From contig MU271159.1 of the NCBI GenBank assembly GCA_021432605.1, positions 496,001 to 560,000 on the forward strand: a DNA stretch of 64,000 nt. Direction: 5' to 3'. The translations under genes and the position numbers were made by a program. The DNA is from Coniochaeta sp. PMI_546 (lineage: Eukaryota > Ascomycota > Sordariomycetes > Coniochaetales > Coniochaetaceae). The first letter of the stretch is position 1; each line of letters begins with the position of its first letter. A model generated the notes under the pieces. It was not told the origin of the DNA and searched no databases. It saw only the letters and a program-made list of their open reading frames with translations. Below are positions 30,709-42,325 of the stretch, piece after piece.

Positions 30709-32158
30709 TCGTGTTTGACGAGGCCGGCGTTGGAAGCGTTATGTAGGAATACGATTCATGATTGTGACAGAGGTCGGCGACCGTCTGCTGCGTGCTTCGT
30801 GACTGTATGCTCGTCCCTTCACTATTCAGTAATGTCGGGTTTCCCCTGTTTGCTGGTTTAAATCCAGGGTCATGTTCCGAGAAGCGTTCACAAGCAACGT
30901 ATACCCGTCCCCCAATCTTCCACTTCGTGGCCTGGCTGAACATATCACCACTCTACATTTTGAGCAAGGAGCGAAACCTGCAATATTATTACTGCTTCTG
31001 ACAACTGTTGATTAAGCTCGCTTGGTGTAGCTATAACAATAACGGGCATGGGACGCATGTCGCCCAAACGATTGATACCGCCATGTCTTATAGAACTAGT
31101 CCTCCGTTCGAGCCCAAGAGAATACGATACTAGGCAAGACTTTGGACAAGTCCCCTACCTACCGTACACAGTGGTATCTGGTATGGTGACTCCGGTAGTC
31201 ATTCATTCTGCCAATCAGCGACTACGCGGGAATGAAGGAGTTCAGGGTTGATAGTGATGGCATCATAGGGTCTTTCTGAATAGCGGGAATGGTTCCCGCC
31301 GAACTCAGTTATTTGCTCCATTACTAGTGTCTCCATAGATGATTTCATGTTATGCTTTGCATGGCTTGCTCTTGTATACCGCTGCTTTATCAGGAATGTT
31401 CGCCAGATTGTGGAAGTCTCGCTGGGAAAGGACTCGTCTACACCGAGATTCTCGAGATGTTCAACAAACACCGCGACAACTCTCACACCACACGCGGTCA
31501 TGGTAATCTACGGCTGGAGGACAAGAGCCTTAGCGACACTAGTATGAGTCACAACACGAGCTCGTGAATGAACATCTGTCCCATGGTTCGCCGTCGATGT
31601 CTTGCGCCTGAGGCACAGGCCCATCGAGAAGACGAGTATGAGAGAAGGACCGATTGATGCTACATATCAAGCCCCTGAATCTGTTACCCAGCCATGTCTG
31701 CCACAGCCATTTGATTGTAGATATTCTTCCGCTGTGATTGCGATAGACGCTTATGACTGCGCTGTGGTAGCAGGCGTTTAAACCACTGGATGTCTTTCTC
31801 AGGCAATTATGTGTTGTCCGGATGCCACGATGTAGCCGGCGATCTGTAATGACTGAAACTTGCCGGCTACCAGATCACAGCGAGTATGCAGAAGCTGGGT
31901 GAAGCAAAAGATATCGACTACAGTCATCACATCGCGCAGTCTTGCCGCCCAGTTGGTGATTGCCTAGGCATACAACCGTCAAGAGCGCCGGCGCCCACAT
32001 ACCAAGCGCTGATTAGGTAGTAGTGGCGGTATAGGCTCATATGCTGGATTCAACACTGATGGCGTGGTAGCCGGAACTGCATCCCGTGGAAAGATATGCA
32101 GGTACGGCAACCGAGATCTGTCCTGTGAGGTCGATGTAGATGATGGAGGACGACTAGA

Positions 32159-32175
32159 GGTACCGGTACCGGTAC
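32159..32175. repeat. Tandem GGTACC repeat
   Basis: GGTACCGGTACCGGTAC is a self-complementary tandem repeat. A shorter GTACCGGTAC lies at 37753-37762. Confidence 0.6.
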
Positions 32176-35100
32176 ATGTGGTAGTTGTGCGTTTCGTTTC
32201 ATTGAGCATGGGGCGTTGCTGACGGTGACGCCGGGCACGTCAGTCATTTCCTGCTTCCTTGGCGCAGGCGCAATAGCAGGCTGTCATCGACCTCGTAAGT
32301 GAGAAGACAGAGGAACGGTGGAAGCGCGTGCACCAGGGATGACCTTGTGGACTGGTCGTCGTAGACGCGACTCGGTAGCAAAGAAGGACTGGCTCTTCTA
32401 AGCGCAGGCGCTCCCCATAGACGCAAAAGCGCTTATGTCTCACAGGAGGGGCGCGTATGGGAGCGATACACTCGCCCACTTATTTTAGTCGCCCCTGTAG
32501 ACCTGCCATGCAGGCCAGAACTTGTCAGTCAATGACAGTCTCTAGCCTACGATTCCATTACAAGGGAAGAGAAGTATCGGGACGCTTGATCTCTGAGAGT
32601 TGGTCGAGCCGGATGTCGTCTCGATAAACTTGCAGCCTCTGGTTTGATGCAGTGTGCGGCGATTGTCTTATTTTAGAGCACTTGCTCTTAAAATAGCGGC
32701 AGAGGGTTGCAGCATGGAGCAATCCCGGACAACGGCACGTGGGCGTTGGTTCCTGGTTCCTTGCGTCATGATCACCCTCCTGGTATACGCGCCCCACGGC
32801 GTGTTCAGAGACTGATCTAGGGCCCTGGTGGGCCAAGTCTGTGTTCCGTCACATCCCAGAAGAGCCTCAATATTCGAAGACGTAGCTTTATGGCACCGTG
32901 GTCTGTAGAGATGTGACAGCAGCCAGTACAGTGCATAGAGGCGACTAGCAACCGCCACGGGTAAGGCGGTGGTAGCCTTTGAGAGCCCCTGTCCTCGAGA
33001 TCTCGGGAATGGTTGCGCATCTGGCCATCTAGAACCCAGATTGCCGCCTGAGTGGCTGGGTACGCAAAACATCGGGCTGGACACGTTCAGGTCTGACGAC
33101 CACGACAGGACCTAGGCAAGCGGCGACGCAGGGACGCGGCGTGTCGCCGGAGGCCCTGCAATGCAGCCAAACACCGTCATTACAGTTGGCGGTGATGCCC
33201 GGACCAAGGCTTGCATCTGAAGCGCAAGCGTCGATCTAGTTCAGGTGAACCTTGTGCACTCCGGCAAGTGTTTCCCAGAGACTTTGTGGCCAGAAATAGA
33301 CCCCTTGCATGGCGTAGGATTGCAGGGGGGGGGCAGACAAGATACCCTTCTCATAGGATGTCGAGAAGGCAGGATGGACTATCCACGGCGTAGCTAACAT
33401 GGGTTTCTTCTAGAAGGGTTGAAATGTTTGGTAGGTATTGTAAAGGAGTGAGGAACAGGGCGCTTACCATGCGGGCGGCTAACTGGAGCGCCTGTTCAAC
33501 GCCTCTCATTCGCTGACAGGACCTCAACCTGTCCCCCAGATTCACGTAGAACAACGGCGCGACGCGCATAGGAGACAAGCAAAGACGATGTATGCATTGA
33601 AACATCAAGGTCAGAGCAAATTGATGTACACTATTGCGAGCAGGCAACAAACTGAGTCATTTGGGAGCAGCAAACCCCTGGGGTCAAATGCCCGGACAGG
33701 ATCCTGACCTCGGCTCAGTATATGCATCGATATTGATGCGCTTGGCTCAGGCTGGCTCGAATTGGCGTGAATGCGTATGTAATAAGTCCTGTGGCCATTT
33801 ACATCAATTTCGTTTGGCGTCAAACCAGAGACGGAAGTAGTAGTGGTGTCGGGAGTCGGGACTCGGAGCACACAAGGCGAGCCGCCGTGGACACGTGCCG
33901 CAAGCCCGCGGAGTGGGTCTTCCTTCCACTTCGGTCCCCCCCTGGTGTTCAATCATCCTGCAGCCGGTCCGGCTTCGTAACTTACCAAAGACTGACCTGG
34001 CGTCAATACAGACGTATTGTTGCAAGTGCCTACAAATCTTGATATTTCTGGGTCCACGGTCCTCACTGCCTGCCACTAGCCTGCGTGTCTGCAATACTCC
34101 AGCTGGTCACTTTCTCCGTCCTCCAACCTGCTAATTTCTCCAATCAACGAAGTTGCCGGTTTCCTAGTAGGTATTAAAATGTGGCAGTCCCCAATCAACA
34201 GTTCAGTGCCTTGTCCTCATCATACAAATTTGGTGTGCGGGCTGTTCCGTTGACGCCGCTGGTCAACAGTTCAAAGTTCAAGCGGACAACCATCAGAAGG
34301 TGCTACGTAATCCGTTGTCCGGGTCGAGGATCACGGGATTGCGCAATGGATGGAAGGATTGAAGAGCCGGAAGGATGACGGGAGATGGACCACTTTTGGA
34401 CTCGTGGTCCGGATCGAAACGTGTTGATCTTGGGTCTCAATACGACACAGAGTTCTGGTTACAGTGGCTTCTGTTCGCCGTCTGACATGCCTCCAACCGC
34501 GGTTATATTCCGCGCTTGGCCTCCGCCGAACAAGCTAACAGCGACGGGACTCCATGACCCATGTCCTCTCCGACGATATTACTACGTGTAAGGCCGTACA
34601 TGGTCAAGGCGTTACTTAATACTGCCGAGGGGAATACTGTGGAAATCAATTACGTTTCCAGGCATTTTTCCTTCTTCTTTGAATCTGATTACCCTACGTG
34701 TACCTTAACCAAAGCTCGAGCCCAAACGCAAGGGTCCCGTCTGCAAGGGTCTATTATAACTGTACGGCATGAAGGACCCCTGCGTTAAATCCCGGTCCGT
34801 CAGCAGGACGTTGGATGTTCGGCCAGCACCGATTTTGTTTCGGCTTGATCCTTCGTCTGCGGGGAAATGAAGAGAACATCTCATTTCTTGCATCAGCAAC
34901 AATCCGATGATTCCCCCAAAAAGGCAAACCAGCATCTTGGAAGCGGTCAAGCCACCGACCCGTTATGCTGGCAGCGAGACCGTGCGTTTAATAATCACCA
35001 TCACACATAAATACTTCCACTGATAACTTGTGACTGGCTGTGATGTGATGAGAGTCACTTCGTGCAGCGACACTCCTCTTTGACACTCTACAAATGTATC

Positions 35101-36236
35101 ACCACCGCCTACTCAATTATCAAGAGAGTAGGCCTTGGGCCATACAGCCGTATTCGTAAACGTTCTACAAAAAAAAGAAGAAAATGGTCAACGCCTCGTC
35201 ATAGGCTGGAAAATCACTTGATTTCCGAATCAATGTTGGCCGAAATGTCGCCCGGGGGGGTTCAGTGCGACTAGCACGCAATGGCGGTAAAGAGGACATT
35301 TTCTTGTCTCAGTAGAAGCACGACTTCAACTCTCTGCCCATGCAGGGCACCGTACTAGCACCTTTCAAGGGGCAGGTGCGGTCAGGCTCCGATCGTCCAG
35401 ATAGTTATCGCGACTGCACCCGGCAAGGATCTTTCCAGCTCATCTCGTAGCAGAAACAGGTGCGGGAGGCGATATTAATTCTTCGCTGAGGCATTCACCC
35501 ATGATATACTCCTGCGCTTGGCCGCTGGGAATTCAGAGGTCGCGGTTACTATATTTATCTCTCGCTTCGCGCCACGTACAGCAAAAGACGGACAACCTCC
35601 AAAGGGTTGGTAGTAATGCGGCGACCTCTTTAGCAGAACCCTTGCCGCAAACATGGTCCAGACCTGGAATCATATTCTCAACAGCACACGAAGAATGCCT
35701 GCTCTGTTTCATCCTTGACAGACACAAACCATGCGTGCGCCAGACTCGACTTCTCACGTCGCACAAAATGTGCAAGACACGAGCACTCTGGTGATGTACG
35801 TGTACTGGTAACTGACCTGCGTCGCTTTGCCATCTCCTCTTGCTCGTAGTATCGCGTTCCGACTACTCGACTTAAGCATGCCTTATCGTCCCTTCGAAGT
35901 CCCAAAAAGACGATCGACTTGGGCATGATAAAGGTCGGGGTTTTGCACCTGCGGCAGGTCCGTTGCGGTTGCGGATACCACGGGGCCGTGAGGGTGCCAC
36001 CTGATTCCGCAAATGGCTAATCAGTGCGACGGGCAATGGTTCCCAGAATACCTTACTCACACGGACTGCATTCCGCCTTGCGAATCCTACACGAACTGCA
36101 GACTCTTTTAGGATTTCATTCTGTCCCCTTGCCACGATCACCAAAATCAATAACTACATCGTACGAATGTGTGAGTACCACAGCACGCAGCCGACCAATA
36201 TGTCGATTCGGGCTCGTCAGCCGCGAAAGATCAGCT

Positions 36237-36289
36237 TTGTCAAACCAGCACAGCCGCCCCGAGTCCGTGAACCGGCGGCTTGTCAAACC
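36237..36289. repeat. Stem-loop between TTGTCAAACC direct repeats
   Basis: Direct repeats TTGTCAAACC (36237-36246 and 36280-36289) flank the inverted pair AGCCGCC (36252-36258) and GGCGGCT (36274-36280). The arrangement looks like a compact protein-binding or structured site. Function is unknown. Confidence 0.5.
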
Positions 36290-36328
36290 CCTGTACCCCG
36301 GGGGCCCATGTAGCGATACGAGACGTCC

Positions 36329-36348
36329 TGTCACAGAATTCTGTGACA
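36329..36348. repeat. Perfect 20-bp palindrome
   Basis: TGTCACAGAATTCTGTGACA reads identically on both strands. TGTCA-type half-sites with this spacing could suit a dimeric regulator. It sits 40 bp from the stem-loop at 36237-36289. Confidence 0.65.
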
Positions 36349-37620
36349 AAGAGGGTATGGAGTACATGCGTTAGCTGCTACGAATCGGACATGGTGGATT
36401 CACTAGACGCGACTGCGGAACACAGCACCTCAACAACAGGCAAGAGAGTGAGATTCAACACACACGCCGCGCCAATTTAGGGCCAGTTGCTCGACCCATG
36501 TCGGCAAGTTCCTATTGGACAGACTGCACGGAGAAGGCACATCAACACATTTGTGCGCCGCATCTCGCACTGCGTCACTGCACAAGCTCTGTGACCTCTG
36601 GCACTTTTCTTCGAGCCTGATGCCTCTGAATGGCGGACTTGTCTGGCCATGAAGCAGGATATCTCGATATGACAGGAACTGAGTACCCACTCAAGATCCC
36701 TCGTCACGTTACCATGTCGCCATCGCTTGGGGTAGCTGGGAACTGTCCCATAACCGGACAACTTGTGATGTATATCCAGGCCATGCATTGTATTCTGCCA
36801 TTGGGTTCTGGAACGCGTATCAAGCGTTTTTCGCCAACCACATTCAAGACATCGGGCCAATATAAGACGGACCTATTACTTTCATGCCTCGGCCATTTGG
36901 CAATATATACGTGACCAATCTAGCCCGCCAGCTGTGTGTTGCTGGCCATCAAGATTCGAGCTTGATCACTGTTTGGGTCAGCATCTTAGCGACCTGCTGT
37001 GGAGCGTAACTACACTACACGCGGAATGCTAAAGATCAGCGCCAAAGGCGAAAGTGGTGGAACGCCGCGGGAAGAGGCCAGATGTTAGCCGCCTCAAACT
37101 CGAAAACAGTCGGGCTTATTCGTGAGCGCACGGAATTTGAGAAGACCTGTCCTTCCGTCAAACTCGTTGATTTTTCATGTCATTGGGTCATACAAGCCGA
37201 CATTGACTGCACTTTGAGACATATTGACAGCTGCAAAACGCGACAAGAATAGGATATCGGAGGGTGTTGGCTGCCTGCCGGCCAGGCCCCCGGTTCGTCG
37301 AAACAATCGCGGCTCATAATCATGCATGTCTTCTCCGACAACAGAGACAGACGTAAATACAGGTTGTCATGAAATGTTTCGTTGCATGCGCACTCCAGGT
37401 TGTTCCTGCACCTCGATGACGAGAATAGATGTGCCTGGATCGCACCCCGTGCAGATCGCATCCCCTTGTCGACTGGGTGCCGATGCCTGCCTGCTCCTTG
37501 GAGCGCGACTACTGAGCCTGGACATACGTACTGTGGTAGTGAGTGCGAAGAGTACATTGTCGATGCTTGAGGGAGGGTTTTTGCATTGCTGCAAGTGCCT
37601 GCATCCCGGGTAGCAGGCGC

Positions 37621-37638
37621 ATCATCATCATCATCATC
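37621..37638. repeat. (ATC)6 microsatellite
   Basis: Six tandem ATC triplets occur in the gene-poor region; no coding context was recognised. Confidence 0.75.
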
Positions 37639-39341
37639 AAGCGGGAGGTACCATTCCGCTAGAGTGAGCACAGGTTTGATGGTATGAGTGGACCCTTGTT
37701 CACTTCAGCCATCTCGACCCCTGCCACCCCTGTCCATCCCAATGCCTGTCAGGTACCGGTACAAAATCGACGAGCTACTTCTGCTTCTGTGTCGTCTGCG
37801 AAGCGCCGTGCAGCACCAAATATTGGGGCTGGAACAGGCTAGCTACCGTGCTTAGCGAGAGAAAAGCGGGGCTGACCTTGTGCTGATACTTGAAGCCGGT
37901 ACATGCGCCCATCACACGTACTGCATAGTACAAAAGTCCAAGGGCTCCCCACAGCGCGCACCAAAGACGGCGCTGCGCTGCTTGAGCTCCCAATCAACTG
38001 TAGCCCGACCGGCTTTCTTCCAGTTCCATACGCCGACCCCACCCCGCTCTCACCCCCTGTTGTGTCTTCCTCGACACCCAATTCTGACCGTCTTCCGTTC
38101 TCTGGGACTGCTGGGCTCAGGCTGGCTGGCTTGGATAACTGCAAAGCAGGAGTCCATCCGTACCTTTCCTCTCCATCGTCACCTCCTCGCCTTTTTCACA
38201 TAAGTCGCTCCGACAGCTGGATTCCACACAGTCTTTCACTCCTTTACGACCCTCGGCACGTCGGTCGTACGTTGGGCGCATCCTTTATCCCCATCATAAT
38301 ATCAACAACTTTTTTTCCCTGGCGGCCAGGGAGAGAGGTGGCCCAGTTAGTTACTCCAACTGATGCTCAGCTGTCGCTCATTCCCGACAGGCGCAGCATA
38401 ATCGCGCGTCAAAAGGTTCAAGCGCCCGCATTTGCTGTCACTCCTTGACTTGATCAAAAAGCATTTCGTGAGGCAGAAACGCTGAACTCGGCCGGAAATC
38501 GGGAGGAAATACGTCAATTCGACCCGGCCATCTCACAGGCGAAAGAGAGTATTTGGGAGAACTGTACTGCAAGTGTGTCGCGGAGGCCGCAACGCGAACT
38601 TCATGTGTCTCTGACGTGTCAACGCTCAGTCGACGTCCTGCATCTACTCCAAAACTTCCCGGGACCTGCATTGTTTGCTTGGATATTTCTGGTTCTCTCC
38701 ACCACCAACGAAGTGCTCTGTCATTTTGCGAACTTGGCTATCGCACGGAAAAGCTCTGTGAGTGGCAGCGTCGGTTCCGCGAAGCCGCTTGTTCAGTAAA
38801 GGCTTAAAGCTCGCGCTCAGGTCCTGGACTGATGCTCTAAAGCGCCGAGGCTCTGCAAGAGCGCACGACACTGGATAACCTAACAACCAGGCAACCGCAA
38901 AATTGCACGCATATATCACCAACCATTTCCCCTGCAGGTCGATCACACTGGTTTCTTTTTACGTTCCCTGATCTATTCGGCCTCAGCTTTCGTGTCGTCT
39001 AAGGTGGTGTGGACTTTTCCGGACGGTAACGAGTTTCCAAGGCGGCGCCTATTCATTTACTTGACACTATCAAAACCCAGGCGCAGGCCCTCAGTGCGGA
39101 AGAGTGCCTCTGCATTACTCCCGCTCTGTTCGAGGGTACTGAAGATATTCTCCACTGGTGTTTCAGTCAAGTTGCTTACCTGTATCGACACGAAATTCGG
39201 ACCCCACCTCGACGTGCTCAGTGTCTTCAGTGAAGTAACACTGGCTCAATCCCGCATGCAGTTCGCGAGATTGGAGCGAGAACGCAATTTCACAATCGAA
39301 CTATTAGAGAAGGATAGGGTTGGGTGCAGAACGCAGAGTCA

Positions 39342-41703
39342 ATGAATATGTCGGCATTCACGGCCCTTAACGGGGGCTCACCAAAATCGACAGACGCAAT
39401 CAATGGCGAGACATCGCAACTGGTAACTCCGACAGAGCGAACAGGTGGTCAAATAGGCAGCACAGTAACAAGATCGCGGCCCGAAGTGTCGTCGAGTCAT
39501 CGAGAGCGGGAAACCGAAAGAGACAGAGACAGAGACAGAGACAGGGACAGGGACAGGGAGAGGGAGAGGGAAAGGGAGAGGGAAAGCGGGTTTGCACAGA
39601 GTCACGAGCGGCTGCCATATTCTGCGGCAAACTACCCGGACGTTGAGGGCGCTCACAAGCGAAAGCGATCGGACGACGACGAACTCAGGAGGGACCCTCA
39701 CCCCTCGCCACCGGAGCGCGCTGAGCAACATGCATCTCGCCGCCCTCAATCTGCAGGATCACGTGACCCTTACGGAACGCCGCAAAGGGAGTATCGATCA
39801 TACGCCGAAGAGAGCCGGGAGCAACACGATGGCTGGTATTCGCGTGGTCGGGAGGAGCATTCATCGTACGACCAACGGCGATCGGCAGGGCCGTCGGGTC
39901 AGACCGACGAGCAGATCGGGGAGACTCTTCGCAGGGCGACGGGTCAATTGGAAGGCAGCGATTACGGGACTAGTCCAGATGGCGACGAGCCCTCCATGTC
40001 CATCTACTCTGGACAATATACGCCAGAGCAACGACGAGACGGCATCATCCAATCCGACGCCAAAAAGAGGAAGCGAAACTTCAGCAACCGGACGAAAACG
40101 GGTTGCCTCACGTGTCGCAAGAGGAAGAAAAAGTGCGATGAGCAGAAGCCGGAATGTAAGTTGTTTTGCCTATATTTTCTGTCGGTTTTTTTCTTTCTTT
40201 TTTTGGTCTTTCCTTTTTGCCCCCCTTCTCTTTCTTCTGTTACTGCGCGCGGGTCGTGATTTTGGCCTTGTTTATTTTTTTCGCCTCCAGAATGTTGACA
40301 ATCCTTCAGGTAGCAATTGCCTTCGTGGGGGCTTTGTCTGTGCCGGATACCCGCCGCAGCGAGGAACGTGGCCAAAGCCTGAAAACAAACCTAGCGCAAT
40401 CCAGATCGAGTCCAAAGATCCCACTTACATCCCTCCTGGTGCTTATGGGATGCCTCAACAATCACAACAACAGCCGCAGCAACAACAGAGCCCGTATGGA
40501 AGCCAAGCCGCGCTCAACCCGCAGCAACAAAAGCGCGAGCCTCTGCCTTCTTATAGAGGTCAACCCCTTCGAATCGACCCTCCTCAAGGTCGACCTCTCC
40601 AAACAGACGACGATCGGCCAACTGCCTCTACTATTCCAAGTGCTTCGGTTCACAGTCCGGACAACAAGCTTTCGGCCCTATCGGCATTCACCAATCCTGC
40701 GAACGTCTTCCCAACACCGCTCAGCGCGGCGCCTTTGAGTGCTTTCACGGACAGGACGTCCATGACAACCCCGATGGACAGAACTCCCAAGGAATACCAG
40801 CGAGTTCCCCCGCTCCACGACCTGAGCCGAACGGATCCTGATGCATCGCAAGGCGAGAGCCTTCCTCGGATTTCGGTTCTAGGAGCCACCAGGACAAACA
40901 GCCCGTCATCTCAGCCATCACAGAGCCACCAGTCGCAACGGCCGGACTCGGTGCAAGCCACCGCGGCATTGGCACTATCCCACACCCAGTTCCCGTCGAA
41001 CAGACCTCGCCGCGAGAAAGAAGAGATGCTCAACGGCCGCGCCTATTATCCCTTCGACAAGGAGCTCGTGCTGGAACGTGAGAGGTGCAGCGCGGCGTGC
41101 TGGAGGTTCAACAACTCCACCAACCCAAACATCGGCGTTTCGCCAGCGGAGCGCGCTAGGCTGTTCCGGGACATCCTTCATCCACCCAACGGCATCCAGA
41201 TCTCACCTACGGTCACGTCGCCAGTAACACACGCCGGACGCGTAGGGGACAATGCTACGGTTGAAGCTCCATTCGTGTGCGATTACGGATACAATATCCA
41301 GATCGGCGACAACGTGTCAATTGGCCGCAATTGCCTAATCAATGACGTCTGCGACGTCAAGATTGGCAACAATGTCCTCATCAGCCCCAATGTCAGCATC
41401 TACACGGGGACTTGTACTACTAACTACCGTCGTCGGTTCGGAAACCGAGGCACCCAGTATGGGAAGCCGGTCGTCATCGAGGACGATTGCTGGATCGGTG
41501 CCAACGTCGTCATTCTCCCGGGGGTGGTGATCGGGAAGGGCGTTACTGTTGGTGCCGGTTCAGTTGTGACCAAGGTATGTCTCTTAACAATCTCATGGAA
41601 GTCAGTATGAAGGCGCTAACCTCGCATCTACCAGGACCTGGCCGCCTTCACCATTTGCTGCGGTAGAGCCGAAGCCGTGGTAGTCAGGGGCATCTCTAGC
41701 TGA
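39342..41703 (+). CDS. Zn(II)2Cys6 / maltose O-acetyltransferase fusion protein
   Basis: There are three exons: 39342-40155, 40310-41574 and 41635-41703; splicing gives 715 residues. The N-terminus is polar with a Glu/Arg/Asp-rich run (coded at 39519-39587). The zinc cluster (residues ~255-281) is completed only by splicing: CLTCRKRKKKCDEQKPEC then SNCLRGGFVC, an exact C-x2-C-x6-C-x6-C-x2-C-x6-C. A Gln/Pro-rich linker follows. Residues ~510-560 form a Mac-type segment (EEMLNGRAYYPFDKELVLER), and ~580-710 are a left-handed hexapeptide helix (VCDYGYNIQIGDNVSIGRNC, EDDCWIGANVVILPGVVIGK, GVTVGAGSVVTK). This is the NodL/maltose acetyltransferase fold that acetylates sugars with acetyl-CoA. A fused DNA-binding and acetyltransferase protein is unusual. 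Whether both domains work is unknown. A start at 39348 is possible. Confidence 0.9.
39519..39587 (+). repeat. In-frame GACAGA/GAGAGG low-complexity repeat
   Basis: Tandem hexamers encode alternating Asp-Arg then Glu-Arg residues in the N-terminal part of the Zn-cluster/acetyltransferase protein. Such runs vary in length between strains through slippage. Confidence 0.85.
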
Positions 41704-42325
41704 ATTTCTTTTGTCGGAGACACATCACATCTTTGCAGCGATTAATCCTTTGACACGTCATCGTCTGCGCGCTGTTCCTTATGATACCCAGTATAATAAC
41801 AAGTTCTCACTCCTTGCCGTGTAAACGATTGGCCTGCTTTGCAAGCTTACATGTATCCTCGGTCCGGCTACGCCTAGAACATCAGAGGAGAGCAAGTAGG
41901 ACTCCGTCGCGCATCTCATATGGACAGGCATTGTCGAGCTTGAAACATGTTAGCTCTGGTAGCTACGACGTGATTAGGCCCGGTCAGAGGGCTCTATGGG
42001 GCCTCGCGACATGGCAAGATCATCCCATCCCATGCTTCTATTTGAGTGAAGAAGGGCTATGGACATGACGACACGATTTTGAATGCAGCTCGGCATGTGG
42101 AATACTCTTTTGCTCTATAAGAAGAAATGTCATGGTGTATATATAGACGACATGTATAAGGAAACGGTTCTCTATATCGACTCTTAAACAACCGCATAGA
42201 GCTTTCACATGTTACCGCCATCAGGATTTCCACCTAAAAGTTTGTTCCACGCAGAAGTACGCCTGTGGCAGGAATTACATATTTTAATGCAGTGACAAGT
42301 TCCTACCGAGGGTAGTAGCTGCCCT
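41704..42325. other. Convergent intergenic region
   Basis: These 622 bp lie between the 3' ends of the fusion gene and the Zn-cluster factor. No gene is recognised. Confidence 0.45.

Larger units (their letters stand above)
30709..39341. other. 8.6-kb gene-poor region
   Basis: Between SWC4 and the Zn-cluster/acetyltransferase gene no frame shows a recognisable domain. The longest are about 160-180 codons (37180-37671 minus, 37903-38448 plus) with unnatural composition. The region holds GGTACC repeats, a 20-bp perfect palindrome at 36329, a stem-loop between direct repeats at 36237-36289 and an ATC microsatellite. The last 1.4 kb (from ~37900) is pyrimidine-rich and probably the promoter and 5' leader of the downstream gene. 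No transposon ends were seen. Confidence 0.5.

Noticed and set aside
37180-37671. 163-codon minus-strand frame
   Set aside because: Composition is unlike a protein and it contains the ATC microsatellite read as poly-Asp; no domain.
37903-38448. 181-codon plus-strand frame
   Set aside because: Pro/Ser-rich translation of pyrimidine-rich DNA, no domain; more likely leader or promoter of the downstream fusion gene.
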